DNA of 7,594 nucleotides, from NCBI GenBank assembly GCA_019912505.1, contig JAIOIM010000391.1, positions 1-7,594 of the forward strand. Direction: 5' to 3'. How positions within the stretch are numbered: position 1 is the stretch's first letter; each line of letters starts with the position of its first letter. Both the position numbers and the translations under genes were made by a program. Source of the stretch: Ignavibacteriaceae bacterium. Lineage in GTDB: Bacteria > Bacteroidota > Ignavibacteria > Ignavibacteriales > Ignavibacteriaceae. Positions 1 to 6,804 of the stretch are shown here, piece by piece. The notes beneath the pieces were generated by a model that saw nothing but the letters and a program-made list of their open reading frames with translations, was not told the origin of the DNA and made no database searches.

Positions 1-22
1 ATTAATAATTGTAAAGGAAGGA

Positions 23-364
23 TTAAACTTTTGATTTAATTCTTGCAGCTTTACCTGAAAGATTTCTCAAGTAATAAAGTTTTGCTCGTCTTACATTACC
101 TTGTTTAAGAAGTTCTATCTTTGAAATTTTTGGTGAGTGGAAAGGAAAAATTCTCTCAACACCAATTCCGCCGGAAACTTTTCTTACGGTAAATGTTTTA
201 TTTAATCCGCCGCCTCTAACGCTAATTACATCCCCTTCGAAGGGCTGAATTCTTTCTTTGTCTCCCTCAATTACTCTAACATGTACCTTAACATGATCGC
301 CCGCGTCAAAAAGAGGGTACTCATTTGTCATTTGCTCAGGTAGTATTTTGCTTAAGTTAGCCAT
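23..364 (-). CDS. rplS: 50S ribosomal protein L19 (bL19)
   Basis: Ribosomal protein of the large subunit, located near the interface with the small subunit. The 113-residue product matches the usual bL19 length of about 115. Family hallmarks are visible: an N-terminal helix, the segment QPFEGDVISVRGGG (about residues 40-53), the core TVRKVSGGIGVERIFP (about 59-74) followed by HSP, and a basic C-terminal end with RRAKLYYLRNLSGKAARIK. The ATG at 364 has a GGAG ribosome binding site at 373-376, eight bases upstream, placed directly after the trmD stop codon. Only 13 bases separate the genes, so co-transcription and probably coupled translation with trmD are likely. It is the last gene visible in the cluster. 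The 22 bases beyond its stop are too few to show a terminator. Confidence 0.98.
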   Translation of the reverse strand: MANLSKILPEQMTNEYPLFDAGDHVKVHVRVIEGDKERIQPFEGDVISVRGGGLNKTFTVRKVSGGIGVERIFPFHSPKISKIELLKQGNVRRAKLYYLRNLSGKAARIKSKV

Positions 365-377
365 TGTTTCATCTCCG

Positions 378-1052
378 CTAGTTGTTATAATTTCTCCAAC
401 GTTCAGTCAATATTTTTGACTGCTCCGCTTTCCATTTTTTTATTTCTTTATCGTTGCCCGAAAGGAGAACTTCGGGTACTTTAATTCCACGGTATTCTAC
501 CGGTCGTGTAAAATCTGGTGCTTCAATTGTTTCATCGTCCATAAATGAATCGTCCAAAGCCGACTCACTGTCGTTTAACACGCCGGGGATAAGGCGAATT
601 ATTGAATCAATCATTAAAAGAGCAGGCAGCTCGCCGCCGGTTAAAATAAAATTACCTATTGATAATTCTTCGGTGGCAAAAGATTTTTTTACACGGTCGT
701 CAATATCTTTATAATGACCGGTCACAAACATAATATTGCCTGAAAGTGATAACCGCTTTGCTGTTTGTTGATTGAATAATTTTCCGCCGGGCGAAGTAAA
801 AATAATTTGATCATATTTTCTTTCGCTTTGCAGTTTTTCAATACATTCAAAAAACGGTTCAGGTTTTAAAACCATTCCCGCACCGCCGCCAAAGGGTTTA
901 TCGTCAATCTGCTTATGTTTGTTAAAAGCATAATCTCTAAGATTATGAATAACAATTTCAACTTTACCTTTGTTTTGCGCTCTCTTCAAAATACTTGAAT
1001 TAAGAGGGCTGTCGAAAATATCGGGTACCGCCGAAATTATATCAATCCTCAT
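378..1052 (-). CDS. trmD: tRNA (guanine-N1)-methyltransferase TrmD
   Basis: SPOUT-class enzyme that methylates G37 of tRNAs with S-adenosylmethionine, preventing +1 frameshifting; it acts as a cytosolic dimer. The 224-residue product shows the family motifs: FGGGAGMVLKPEP (about 55-67), the first knot loop GHYKDIDDR (112-120), the second knot segment SIGNFILTGGELPA (about 131-144), and LIPGVL followed by DDSF. The arginine and aspartate corresponding to E. coli R154 and D169 are present (R153 and D168). The C-terminal PDFTRP and VPEVLLSGN motifs are also kept. Three ATG codons lie in a row (1058, 1055, 1052). I chose 1052 because the family usually begins M-R/W-I-D/G-I; the other two add only one or two residues. 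The start overlaps the end of rimM by 11 bases, which suggests translational coupling. Two knot-loop positions differ from E. coli: G117 is Asp and D135 is Asn. Confidence 0.96.
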   Translation of the reverse strand: MRIDIISAVPDIFDSPLNSSILKRAQNKGKVEIVIHNLRDYAFNKHKQIDDKPFGGGAGMVLKPEPFFECIEKLQSERKYDQIIFTSPGGKLFNQQTAKRLSLSGNIMFVTGHYKDIDDRVKKSFATEELSIGNFILTGGELPALLMIDSIIRLIPGVLNDSESALDDSFMDDETIEAPDFTRPVEYRGIKVPEVLLSGNDKEIKKWKAEQSKILTERWRNYNN

Positions 1053-1557
1053 CATCATATAAATTTATGCCGGGCTTAAGAATAATTATTTTTTTATCGA
1101 TATCAATATCATCAATAAAATACGCTACAGCCGGAATTAATACCTCGAGTCCGTTAATGTCTTTAACCACATAAACGCTGTTTGCAGGATAATTAAGAAC
1201 ATCGATAACAGAGCCAAATTTAACGCCTTCTTTTATTACTTTACAGCCCACTAAATCATGGACAAAAAAATAATCTTTTGGCAATTTTACAACGTCTGAG
1301 CCCTCAACAAAAACTTCTTTTCCAATAAGAATCTGAACGTCTTTATCATTATCAAAGTTTTTAAACTTTAAGATGATCGAGTTTTTTATCTGTTTTGTTT
1401 CTTCTATTAAAAATTTTTTTTTATCATCAAAAAAATCTAAATACACTTTTTCAAGATCATTAAAACGATCAGGAAAATCGGTATAAGAAGAAATCTTTAC
1501 AAATCCGTTTTTTCCGTAAACAGAATCTATCTTTGCAATCAGGAAATATTCTGGCAC
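1042..1557 (-). CDS. rimM: Ribosome maturation factor RimM
   Basis: RimM binds the 30S subunit, through uS19 in characterised species, and assists maturation of the 16S rRNA 3' domain. The product has 171 residues, close to the usual 170. An N-terminal RimM barrel spans about 4-82, with the motif YGKNGFVKI followed by TDFPDRF. A C-terminal PRC-barrel spans about 93-168, with HDLVGCKV, the GSVIDV segment and the conserved LEVLIPAV. I chose the GTG at 1557. The frame stays open back to 1713, but the residues encoded before 1557 read through khpA in another frame and do not look like RimM. The GTG lies 13 bases after the khpA stop, with a weak GATGAG purine stretch just upstream. The gene end overlaps trmD. 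The protein is lysine- and asparagine-rich, in line with the AT-rich DNA. Function is firm; the exact start is less so. Confidence 0.92.
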   Translation of the reverse strand: MPEYFLIAKIDSVYGKNGFVKISSYTDFPDRFNDLEKVYLDFFDDKKKFLIEETKQIKNSIILKFKNFDNDKDVQILIGKEVFVEGSDVVKLPKDYFFVHDLVGCKVIKEGVKFGSVIDVLNYPANSVYVVKDINGLEVLIPAVAYFIDDIDIDKKIIILKPGINLYDDED

Positions 1558-1570
1558 AAGCTCATCTTTA

Positions 1571-1804
1571 TTAGTCTTGTATGTCCAGAACAGCTCTCTT
1601 CCCTTCTTTAGCCGAAACGGCAGTAAGAAGTGTCCGCATTGCCTGGGCGGTTTTTCCCTGTTTCCCGATAATCTTACCAATATCATTAGCATTAACTTTG
1701 AGAACATAAACAATTTTATGATTGTCTAGCGTTCTCTCCTCAATAACTACATTATCCGGGCTATCGACAAGATGTTTTACTATGAATTCAATGAACTCTT
1801 TCAT
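1571..1804 (-). CDS. khpA: KH-domain RNA-binding protein KhpA (YlqC family)
   Basis: Small single-domain RNA-binding protein of 77 residues, the usual size for this family. The type II KH core is clear: VYVLKVNANDIGKIIGKQG leads into KTAQAMRTLL, with the RNA-contacting GxxG loop as GKQG at residues 47-50. In Gram-positive bacteria KhpA forms a complex with KhpB/Jag and binds many RNAs; its role in this phylum is not established here. The position between rpsP and rimM is the standard one for the family and supports the call. The ATG at 1804 has an AAGGAG ribosome binding site at 1815-1820, ten bases upstream. Its stop lies 13 bases before the rimM GTG. The 76-base gap to rpsP is the longest in the window. 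Confidence 0.95.
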   Translation of the reverse strand: MKEFIEFIVKHLVDSPDNVVIEERTLDNHKIVYVLKVNANDIGKIIGKQGKTAQAMRTLLTAVSAKEGKRAVLDIQD

Positions 1805-1880
1805 AGAAAGAAGTCTCCTTAATTAGAGTATGGGAGCTAATTGAATTATGTACAGAAAGAACAATTATCTTGAAAAAATA

Positions 1881-2378
1881 TTATTCTTTTTCTTCAGGAG
1901 TTTGTTCTTCAGAAGCAGCACCCGTTACTTCTGCCGTACTATCTTCACTCGAAATTCCTTCTTCGGCTTTTTCTGTTACAGTTTGTTCACTAACTACCGG
2001 TGCAGCTTCCGGCGTTACTTCCGGTTTAGCAGTTTTAATTTTTCTGCCGGTTTTAGCTTCCTGCATTTTTTCCCATTTACCAACTTCTTCGTTTATCTTT
2101 TCTTCAGATAAACCTCTTTTACTCAAGTCGAATTTAAGGGTAATACCTTTTTGCTTGAATAAACTTTTTACAGTATCTGTTGGTTGGGCGCCAACGCTTA
2201 ACCAATATAAAGCACGAACTTCATTTATTTCTACAGTATGAGGTTTGGTTAACGGATTGTATATACCAAGTGCCTCTAGAAATTTACCGTCGCGAGGAGC
2301 TCTGGAATCTGCAGCAACAACTTTATAAATAGGTTGTTTCTTTTTTCCCATTCTTCTCAATCTTAACTTTACAGCCAA
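1881..2378 (-). CDS. rpsP: 30S ribosomal protein S16 (bS16) with long acidic C-terminal tail
   Basis: Small-subunit ribosomal protein needed for 30S assembly. Residues 1-80 are a full bS16 core: KLRLRRMGKKKQPIYKVV, ADSRAPRDGKFLEALGIYNP and a WLSVGAQPTDTV segment. The product has 165 residues, about twice the 82 of E. coli. After a helical linker (about 90-115) comes a low-complexity tail rich in Glu, Ala, Thr and Pro; about 14 of the last 48 residues are acidic and only three are lysine. Extended bS16 proteins are known in Bacteroidota-related lineages, so this is probably genuine and not a fusion artefact. The start codon is TTG at 2378, chosen because it gives the conserved M-A-V-K-x-R-L-R-R N-terminus and has a strong GGAGG site ten bases upstream. 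The ffh stop is 29 bases upstream, so the genes are probably co-transcribed. Confidence 0.97.
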   Translation of the reverse strand: MAVKLRLRRMGKKKQPIYKVVAADSRAPRDGKFLEALGIYNPLTKPHTVEINEVRALYWLSVGAQPTDTVKSLFKQKGITLKFDLSKRGLSEEKINEEVGKWEKMQEAKTGRKIKTAKPEVTPEAAPVVSEQTVTEKAEEGISSEDSTAEVTGAASEEQTPEEKE

Positions 2379-2388
2379 GTTTTTATAT

Positions 2389-2393
2389 CCTCC
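2389..2393 (-). promoter_or_regulatory. Ribosome binding site of rpsP (decides TTG start)
   Basis: GGAGG on the minus strand, ten bases before the TTG at 2378. No in-frame ATG lies near it, and the protein N-terminus conserved in bS16 begins at this TTG. The strong site may offset the weak start codon. The spacing is slightly long. Confidence 0.75.
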
Positions 2394-2407
2394 AATTAGA
2401 TATTATT

Positions 2408-3733
2408 TCAATTAAATTTAAAATTACCAAGCGATTTACCGAACCTGCCGCCTTTTGTAAGCCTGCTCATCATCTGCTTCATATCATTAAATTGCTTCAC
2501 TAAACGGTTAACATCCTGTATGGAAGTACCGCTTCCTCTTGCAATTCGTTTACGCCGATTGCCGTTTAATACTTTCGGCAATCGCCGCTCTTCGATGGTC
2601 ATCGAATTAATAATTGCTTCAACTTTTATAAGAGCCCCATCGTCAATTTGGGTATTTTTTAGTTGACTTCCAACCCCGGGAATCATCCCAAGGAGCGAAG
2701 ACAAAGAACCCATTTTCTTTATAGCTTTAATTTGCTTAAGAAAATCTTCAAAATCAAATTGATTTCTGCGTAATCTCTCTTCTAACTTTTCGGCATCTTT
2801 ATCATCAATGGTTAATTGAGCTTTTTCAACAAGCGAAATTACATCGCCTTTGCCGAGAATTCTGGACGCAAGCCGATCTGAATAAAATTTATCGAGAGCG
2901 TCTAACTTTTCGCCGCTGCTGATAAATTTTATAGGTTTACCAACAACCTGCCGTATCGATAACGTCGCACCGCGGCGGGCATCACCGTCTAATTTTGTAA
3001 GAACTATGCCGTCATAATCTACACGTTCATTAAATGCTTTTGCCGAGTTTACTGCGTCCTGCCCGGTCATTGAGTCAACCACAAATAAAGTTTCCGAAGG
3101 TTTAACCGAATTTTTAACATCGGCTACTTCATTCATCATCTCTTCATCAACATGCAATCGTCCGGCAGTATCGATGATTATTGTATTAAAACCTTTTTCG
3201 CGGGCAAAAGATAATGCTTCGTCAGCAGTTTTCCTCGCATCTTTTTCGTCAATTGAAAATACATCGACAGAAATTTGCGCGCCTAAAGTTTTTAGCTGTT
3301 CAATTGCGGCGGGTCGGTAAACATCAGCAGCTACCAGCAGCACTTTACGTCCGTTTGCTTTTAAACTTTTAGCAAGTTTTCCGCAAAAAGTAGTTTTACC
3401 GGAGCCTTGCAAACCAACAACCATTATTGAAGTAGCGCCCTGTGCATTAATTTTTATTTCAGTTGAAGAACCGCCGAGCAATTCAACTAACTCATCATAA
3501 ATAATTTTTGTTATCAGTTGCCCGGGGGTAATAGAAGTAATTACTTCTGTACCGAGAGCTTTTTGCGATACTTTTTCAATGAACTCTTTTGCAACTTTAT
3601 AATTTACGTCGGCGTCTAAAAGAACGCGTCTAATTTCGCGCAGGGTGTCGGAAATATTTTTTTCCGTTAACTTGCCCTGCCCGGTAATTCTTTTTAATGT
3701 TTTATCAAGTTTTAATGTTAAATCTTCAAACAT
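2408..3733 (-). CDS. ffh: Signal recognition particle GTPase Ffh (SRP54)
   Basis: GTPase subunit of the bacterial signal recognition particle. With 4.5S RNA it binds signal sequences of nascent membrane and secreted proteins and docks with the receptor FtsY. The 441-residue product is near the usual 450. The N domain covers about 1-85 and the G domain about 100-295, with P-loop GLQGSGKT (107-114), ADVYRPAAIEQL (136-147), DTAGR (188-192) and TKLDGDARRG (246-255). The M domain follows (about 300-430), with LLGMIPG and the RNA-binding helix RRKRIARGSG (393-402). The methionine-rich fingerloop is modest and the tail after KGGRFGKSLGNF is short, which is common. The ATG at 3733 has an AGG purine stretch just upstream. 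It is the first gene after the ATP synthase genes, and a possible promoter sits in the 59-base gap before it. Confidence 0.98.
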   Translation of the reverse strand: MFEDLTLKLDKTLKRITGQGKLTEKNISDTLREIRRVLLDADVNYKVAKEFIEKVSQKALGTEVITSITPGQLITKIIYDELVELLGGSSTEIKINAQGATSIMVVGLQGSGKTTFCGKLAKSLKANGRKVLLVAADVYRPAAIEQLKTLGAQISVDVFSIDEKDARKTADEALSFAREKGFNTIIIDTAGRLHVDEEMMNEVADVKNSVKPSETLFVVDSMTGQDAVNSAKAFNERVDYDGIVLTKLDGDARRGATLSIRQVVGKPIKFISSGEKLDALDKFYSDRLASRILGKGDVISLVEKAQLTIDDKDAEKLEERLRRNQFDFEDFLKQIKAIKKMGSLSSLLGMIPGVGSQLKNTQIDDGALIKVEAIINSMTIEERRLPKVLNGNRRKRIARGSGTSIQDVNRLVKQFNDMKQMMSRLTKGGRFGKSLGNFKFN

Positions 3734-3739
3734 CTTTAC

Positions 3740-3789
3740 CTGAGTAACCGTAAATATAGAAAAATGATTGTTTTATGCAAGTAACTCAG
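3740..3789. repeat. Inverted repeat in the atpG-ffh gap
   Basis: Arms at 3740-3748 (CTGAGTAAC) and 3781-3789 (GTAACTCAG on the plus strand) are complementary at eight of nine positions. They enclose 32 bases that contain the candidate promoter. In an mRNA reading through from atpG the arms could form a long-loop hairpin reaching the start of the ffh ribosome binding site. As DNA they could be a binding site. The function is unknown and chance is possible. Confidence 0.4.
3753..3780 (-). promoter_or_regulatory. Candidate sigma-70-type promoter for the ffh-rplS unit
   Basis: On the minus strand TTGCAT (3775-3780) and TATATT (3753-3758) are separated by 16 bases. The -10 match is good (five of six); the -35 match is limited to its TTG and is weak. 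The predicted transcript would start near 3746, giving a leader of about 13 bases. The element occupies the only sizeable gap between the ATP synthase genes and ffh. In an AT-rich genome such matches arise by chance, so this is an inference. Confidence 0.35.
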
Positions 3790-3792
3790 AAC

Positions 3793-4665
3793 TTAATTGC
3801 CCCTTAATGCGTTTGCGCCGGAAACTATTTCCAAAATTTCTTTAGTAATTGCGGCTTGTCTTTCCTTATTATACGTCAAATTCAAACTTCGTATAAGTTC
3901 TTTAGCATTAGTAGTAGCGTTGTCCATTGCCGTCATTCTTGCACCCTGCTCAGAGGCGTTAGACTCAAGAAGGCTGCGCCACATCTGCGCTTTTAAGTGC
4001 TTAGGTAGAAGATATTCAAATATCGCTTTTTGGTCAGGTTCAAAAATAAAATCGGGAAGCTTGGTTGTATCTTTTTCCCCTTCGTCAGAAATGGGTATCG
4101 GAAGAAATTGTTCTGTAACTACTCTTTGTTGAATTATTGATTTAAATTCATTGTAAACTAAAACAACCTTATCGAAAGTACCGTCTAAAAATTTATCAAT
4201 TAACTCCTGAGTAATGCCAAGAGCTTGCTCATATTTTAATGACTGAAAAATTCCGGAATAATTACCGGCAATATTATAATCTCTTTTGCGAAAAAAATCA
4301 TAACCCTTTCTGCCGACGCTTATTAAATGCGTATTAACACCGAGCTCTACAGCCGCGACATATTGGGTAACTTCTTTTATCAAATTTGTATTGAAGGCTC
4401 CGCACAAACCTTTATCGGCTGTAACAACAACAACCGCAATATTTTTAACTTCTCTTCCCAAAAAAAATGGGTTAACAGCTTTAGATTCATCTGAAACAAG
4501 ATGCGAAAGAAGAATAGATATTTGGCGCGCGTACGGGCGGGAATTAGTTACGGCTTCCTGAGCACGGCGCAGCTTTGCGGCTGCAACCATCTTCATTGCT
4601 TTTGTAATTTGCTGCGTGTTTTGAACGCCTTTAATCCGCGTCTTTATATCGCTTAAAGTTGCCAT
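3793..4665 (-). CDS. atpG: ATP synthase F1 subunit gamma
   Basis: Central rotor shaft of the F1 motor; its coiled-coil ends turn inside the alpha3beta3 ring and couple proton flow through the c ring to ATP synthesis. The product has 290 residues, the usual length. The N-terminal helix MATLSDIKTRIKGVQNTQQI followed by TKAMKMVAAAKLRRAQ is canonical. The Rossmann-like middle has VTADKGLCGAFN at about 81-92, and the C-terminal helix ends in the conserved EILEIVSGANAL. The ATG at 4665 lies eight bases after the atpA stop, and its AAAGGA ribosome binding site overlaps that stop codon, so translation is probably coupled to atpA. In many bacteria atpD and atpC come next; here ffh does. Confidence 0.98.
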   Translation of the reverse strand: MATLSDIKTRIKGVQNTQQITKAMKMVAAAKLRRAQEAVTNSRPYARQISILLSHLVSDESKAVNPFFLGREVKNIAVVVVTADKGLCGAFNTNLIKEVTQYVAAVELGVNTHLISVGRKGYDFFRKRDYNIAGNYSGIFQSLKYEQALGITQELIDKFLDGTFDKVVLVYNEFKSIIQQRVVTEQFLPIPISDEGEKDTTKLPDFIFEPDQKAIFEYLLPKHLKAQMWRSLLESNASEQGARMTAMDNATTNAKELIRSLNLTYNKERQAAITKEILEIVSGANALRGN

Positions 4666-4673
4666 TCTATCCT

Positions 4674-6224
4674 TTAGGAGCTTTTCTTAAATGTTCTGAA
4701 AAACTCGCTGCCTACTTTTTTAAGTTCGGCTGTTGTTTCATCCGAAAGTTGTTTTTCTTTTTTTATGTTTTCAAATATATGATTGTATTTTACTGCAATA
4801 TATTCTAAAATTTCTTTTTCAAAACGTTTTACATCGTGTATAGTTGCTTCGTCTAAAAACCCGTTGATTGCAAGATAGATAATAACAACCTGTCTTTCAA
4901 TAAGCATTGGGCTGTAAAGTCCCTGCTTTAACAACTCAACAAGACGCGCGCCTTTTGCAAGTGTACGCTGTGTTGATTTGTCGAGATCAGAACCAAATTT
5001 TGCAAAGGCTTCTAACTCTCTGTACTGCGCTAAATCAAGTTTCAAACTACCGGCAACTTTTTTCATCGCTTTAATTTGAGCATTACCGCCTACGCGGGAA
5101 ACAGAAATACCAACATTAATAGCAGGTCTTACGCCTGCGTTAAATAAGTTCGATTCAAGATATATCTGACCATCGGTAATTGAAATTACGTTAGTAGGAA
5201 TGTATGCAGAAACATCGCCTTGCTGGGTTTCAATAATTGGCAGCGCGGTTAAACTTCCGCCTCCCAATTCATCACTTAATTTTGATGCTCTCTCAAGAAG
5301 TCTCGAATGGAGATAAAACACATCGCCGGGGTAAGCTTCGCGTCCGGGAGGTCTTCTTAAAAGTAAAGAAAGCTCGCGGTAAGCAGCTGCTTGTTTTGAT
5401 AAATCATCAAAAATAACTAACGCATGTTTTCCGTTATCTCTAAAATATTCGCCAAGTGTTGCGCCCGAGTAGGGAGAAATAAATTGTAACGGCGCAGGTT
5501 CGGATGCTGATGCTGAAATAACAGTTGTGTATTCCATTGCGCCATGTTCCTGAAGTTTTGCAACAACACGAGCAATGGTAGAACTTTTTTGTCCGATAGC
5601 AACATAAATACAGTAAACCGGTTTCACGCCGAGGCGTTTTGCTTCTTCGGTGTGGGTATTTTTTTGGTTGATGATAGTGTCAACAGCAACTGAAGTTTTA
5701 CCCGTCTGACGGTCGCCAATTATAAGTTCTCTTTGTCCCCTGCCAATAGGAATCATAGCATCGATAGCCGTTATACCGGTTTGAAGCGGTTCTTTTACCG
5801 GCTGACGCTGAATAACGCCAAGAGCTTTACGCTCAATTGGCAAAATTTTATCTGTGTTAATGACGCCTTTACCGTCAATAGGAATACCAAGCGGGTTAAC
5901 AACTCTGCCGAGCATTGCATCGCCGACAGGCAAGGAAGCTACACGTTTTGTTCTTTTTACAATGTCGCCTTCTTTTACAAGTCGCGACTCGCCAAAAAGA
6001 ACGCAGCCAACGCTGTCTTCTTCAAGGTTAAGAACCATACCGAAAACATCATTCGGAAACTCAACAAGCTCGCTTGCCATAACTTTTGACAGACCATAAA
6101 CGCGGGCAATACCATCGCCAACTTGCAGCACGGTACCAACGTCGTAAATGTCTATTTCATTTTCGTAACCGGATAATTGTTTTCTAAGTATCGCAGATAT
6201 TTCGTCTGGTCTTACTTCAGCCAT
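4674..6224 (-). CDS. atpA: ATP synthase F1 subunit alpha
   Basis: Non-catalytic nucleotide-binding subunit of the F1 hexamer, which also supplies an arginine to the catalytic site on beta. The 516 residues match the family. An N-terminal beta-barrel covers about 25-95, followed by the nucleotide-binding domain with P-loop GDRQTGKT (170-177), the Walker B strand ALVIFDD (268-274), LLLRRPPGREAYPGDVFYLH (287-306) and the signature PAINVGISVSRVGG (367-380), in which R377 is the arginine finger. The C-terminal helical domain follows, with QYRELEAFAKFGSDLD. The Gln in the P-loop and the Asp-Asp after Walker B mark alpha as distinct from beta. ATG at 6224 has an AAGGAA site six bases upstream. The gene follows atpH after 23 bases and precedes atpG by eight. 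Confidence 0.99.
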   Translation of the reverse strand: MAEVRPDEISAILRKQLSGYENEIDIYDVGTVLQVGDGIARVYGLSKVMASELVEFPNDVFGMVLNLEEDSVGCVLFGESRLVKEGDIVKRTKRVASLPVGDAMLGRVVNPLGIPIDGKGVINTDKILPIERKALGVIQRQPVKEPLQTGITAIDAMIPIGRGQRELIIGDRQTGKTSVAVDTIINQKNTHTEEAKRLGVKPVYCIYVAIGQKSSTIARVVAKLQEHGAMEYTTVISASASEPAPLQFISPYSGATLGEYFRDNGKHALVIFDDLSKQAAAYRELSLLLRRPPGREAYPGDVFYLHSRLLERASKLSDELGGGSLTALPIIETQQGDVSAYIPTNVISITDGQIYLESNLFNAGVRPAINVGISVSRVGGNAQIKAMKKVAGSLKLDLAQYRELEAFAKFGSDLDKSTQRTLAKGARLVELLKQGLYSPMLIERQVVIIYLAINGFLDEATIHDVKRFEKEILEYIAVKYNHIFENIKKEKQLSDETTAELKKVGSEFFRTFKKSS

Positions 6225-6247
6225 TTTTTATTCCTTCTTAATTCCTA

Positions 6248-6802
6248 TTAATTTAACGAAGCTCCGCCTTCGATAAATTGTTTTTTCAATAATTCTAATT
6301 GATGCTTAACCGATGCATCAAATACAGTATCATCAACACGCGCGATAAATCCGCCAATCACCTGCGGGTCAATTCGGAAGTTAAGCTTAATTTTTTTCTT
6401 AATAATGTTTTCAAGTTTTGCTTTTAATGTACTCTTCTGATCATCGGAAAAATTAAAAGCGGTACGTACCTCTGCATCAGCAAGTCCAAAGTGCTCATTA
6501 TAAAGCTGAATAAACTTCTCCATAATGCTCGGCAACAAATCTTCTCTATTTTTATCGACAATAAATTTTAAAAAATCGGCAGTTTCTTCTGTAATTTTTC
6601 CTTTATAGATTTCAAAAAGTATTGAAATTTTTGTTTCGGATTTAATTACAGGGTTTTCTAAAACCAGGCGAAGTTCGCTGCTCTGTTTTAGTGATGATAA
6701 AATCAATTCAACATCGGAAAAAACTGGTTGAAGATTGTTTTTTTCCATTGCCGAATCGAGCAAAGATTGCGCGTACCTTATTGAAACTTTTTGCTCTGCC
6801 AT
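6248..6802 (-). CDS. atpH: ATP synthase F1 subunit delta
   Basis: Part of the peripheral stalk; delta sits on top of the alpha3beta3 hexamer and ties it to the b subunits. The 184 residues match the OSCP/delta family. The helical N-terminal domain begins with the typical ...RYAQSLLDSAMEKN and runs through LVLENPVIKSETKISIL to about residue 105. The C-terminal part has VRTAFNFSDDQKSTLKAKLE and the conserved end IGGFIARVDDTVFDASVKHQL. The ATG at 6802 is only two bases after the atpF stop (TAATAATG) and has no clear ribosome binding site, which points to re-initiation by ribosomes finishing atpF. It lies between atpF and atpA as in most bacteria. Confidence 0.96.
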   Translation of the reverse strand: MAEQKVSIRYAQSLLDSAMEKNNLQPVFSDVELILSSLKQSSELRLVLENPVIKSETKISILFEIYKGKITEETADFLKFIVDKNREDLLPSIMEKFIQLYNEHFGLADAEVRTAFNFSDDQKSTLKAKLENIIKKKIKLNFRIDPQVIGGFIARVDDTVFDASVKHQLELLKKQFIEGGASLN

Positions 6803-6804
6803 TA

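Noticed and set aside
454..714. Open frame on the plus strand opposite trmD
   Set aside because: It is antisense to a clear TrmD coding region, shows no recognisable domain and no ribosome binding site; it is a shadow of the conserved gene.
1821..1842. Short inverted repeat AATTAG/CTAATT upstream of the khpA ribosome binding site, plus a loose CATAAT -10-like box in the rpsP-khpA gap
   Set aside because: A six-base A-T-rich stem with a ten-base loop is expected by chance here, and no acceptable -35 box lies at the right distance. There is not enough to call an attenuator or promoter.
1848..2241. Two overlapping plus-strand open frames opposite rpsP
   Set aside because: Their Phe- and Ser-rich composition is the mirror of the Glu-rich bS16 tail on the other strand; no family resemblance.
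5417..5605. Minus-strand 62-residue frame inside atpA
   Set aside because: It is out of frame within the atpA nucleotide-binding domain, with no motif and no independent start signal.
5733..6099. Plus-strand open frames opposite atpA
   Set aside because: Both lie fully inside the highly conserved atpA gene and look like complement-strand by-products. The same holds for open frames opposite atpG (3797-4132) and atpF/atpH (6691-7014).
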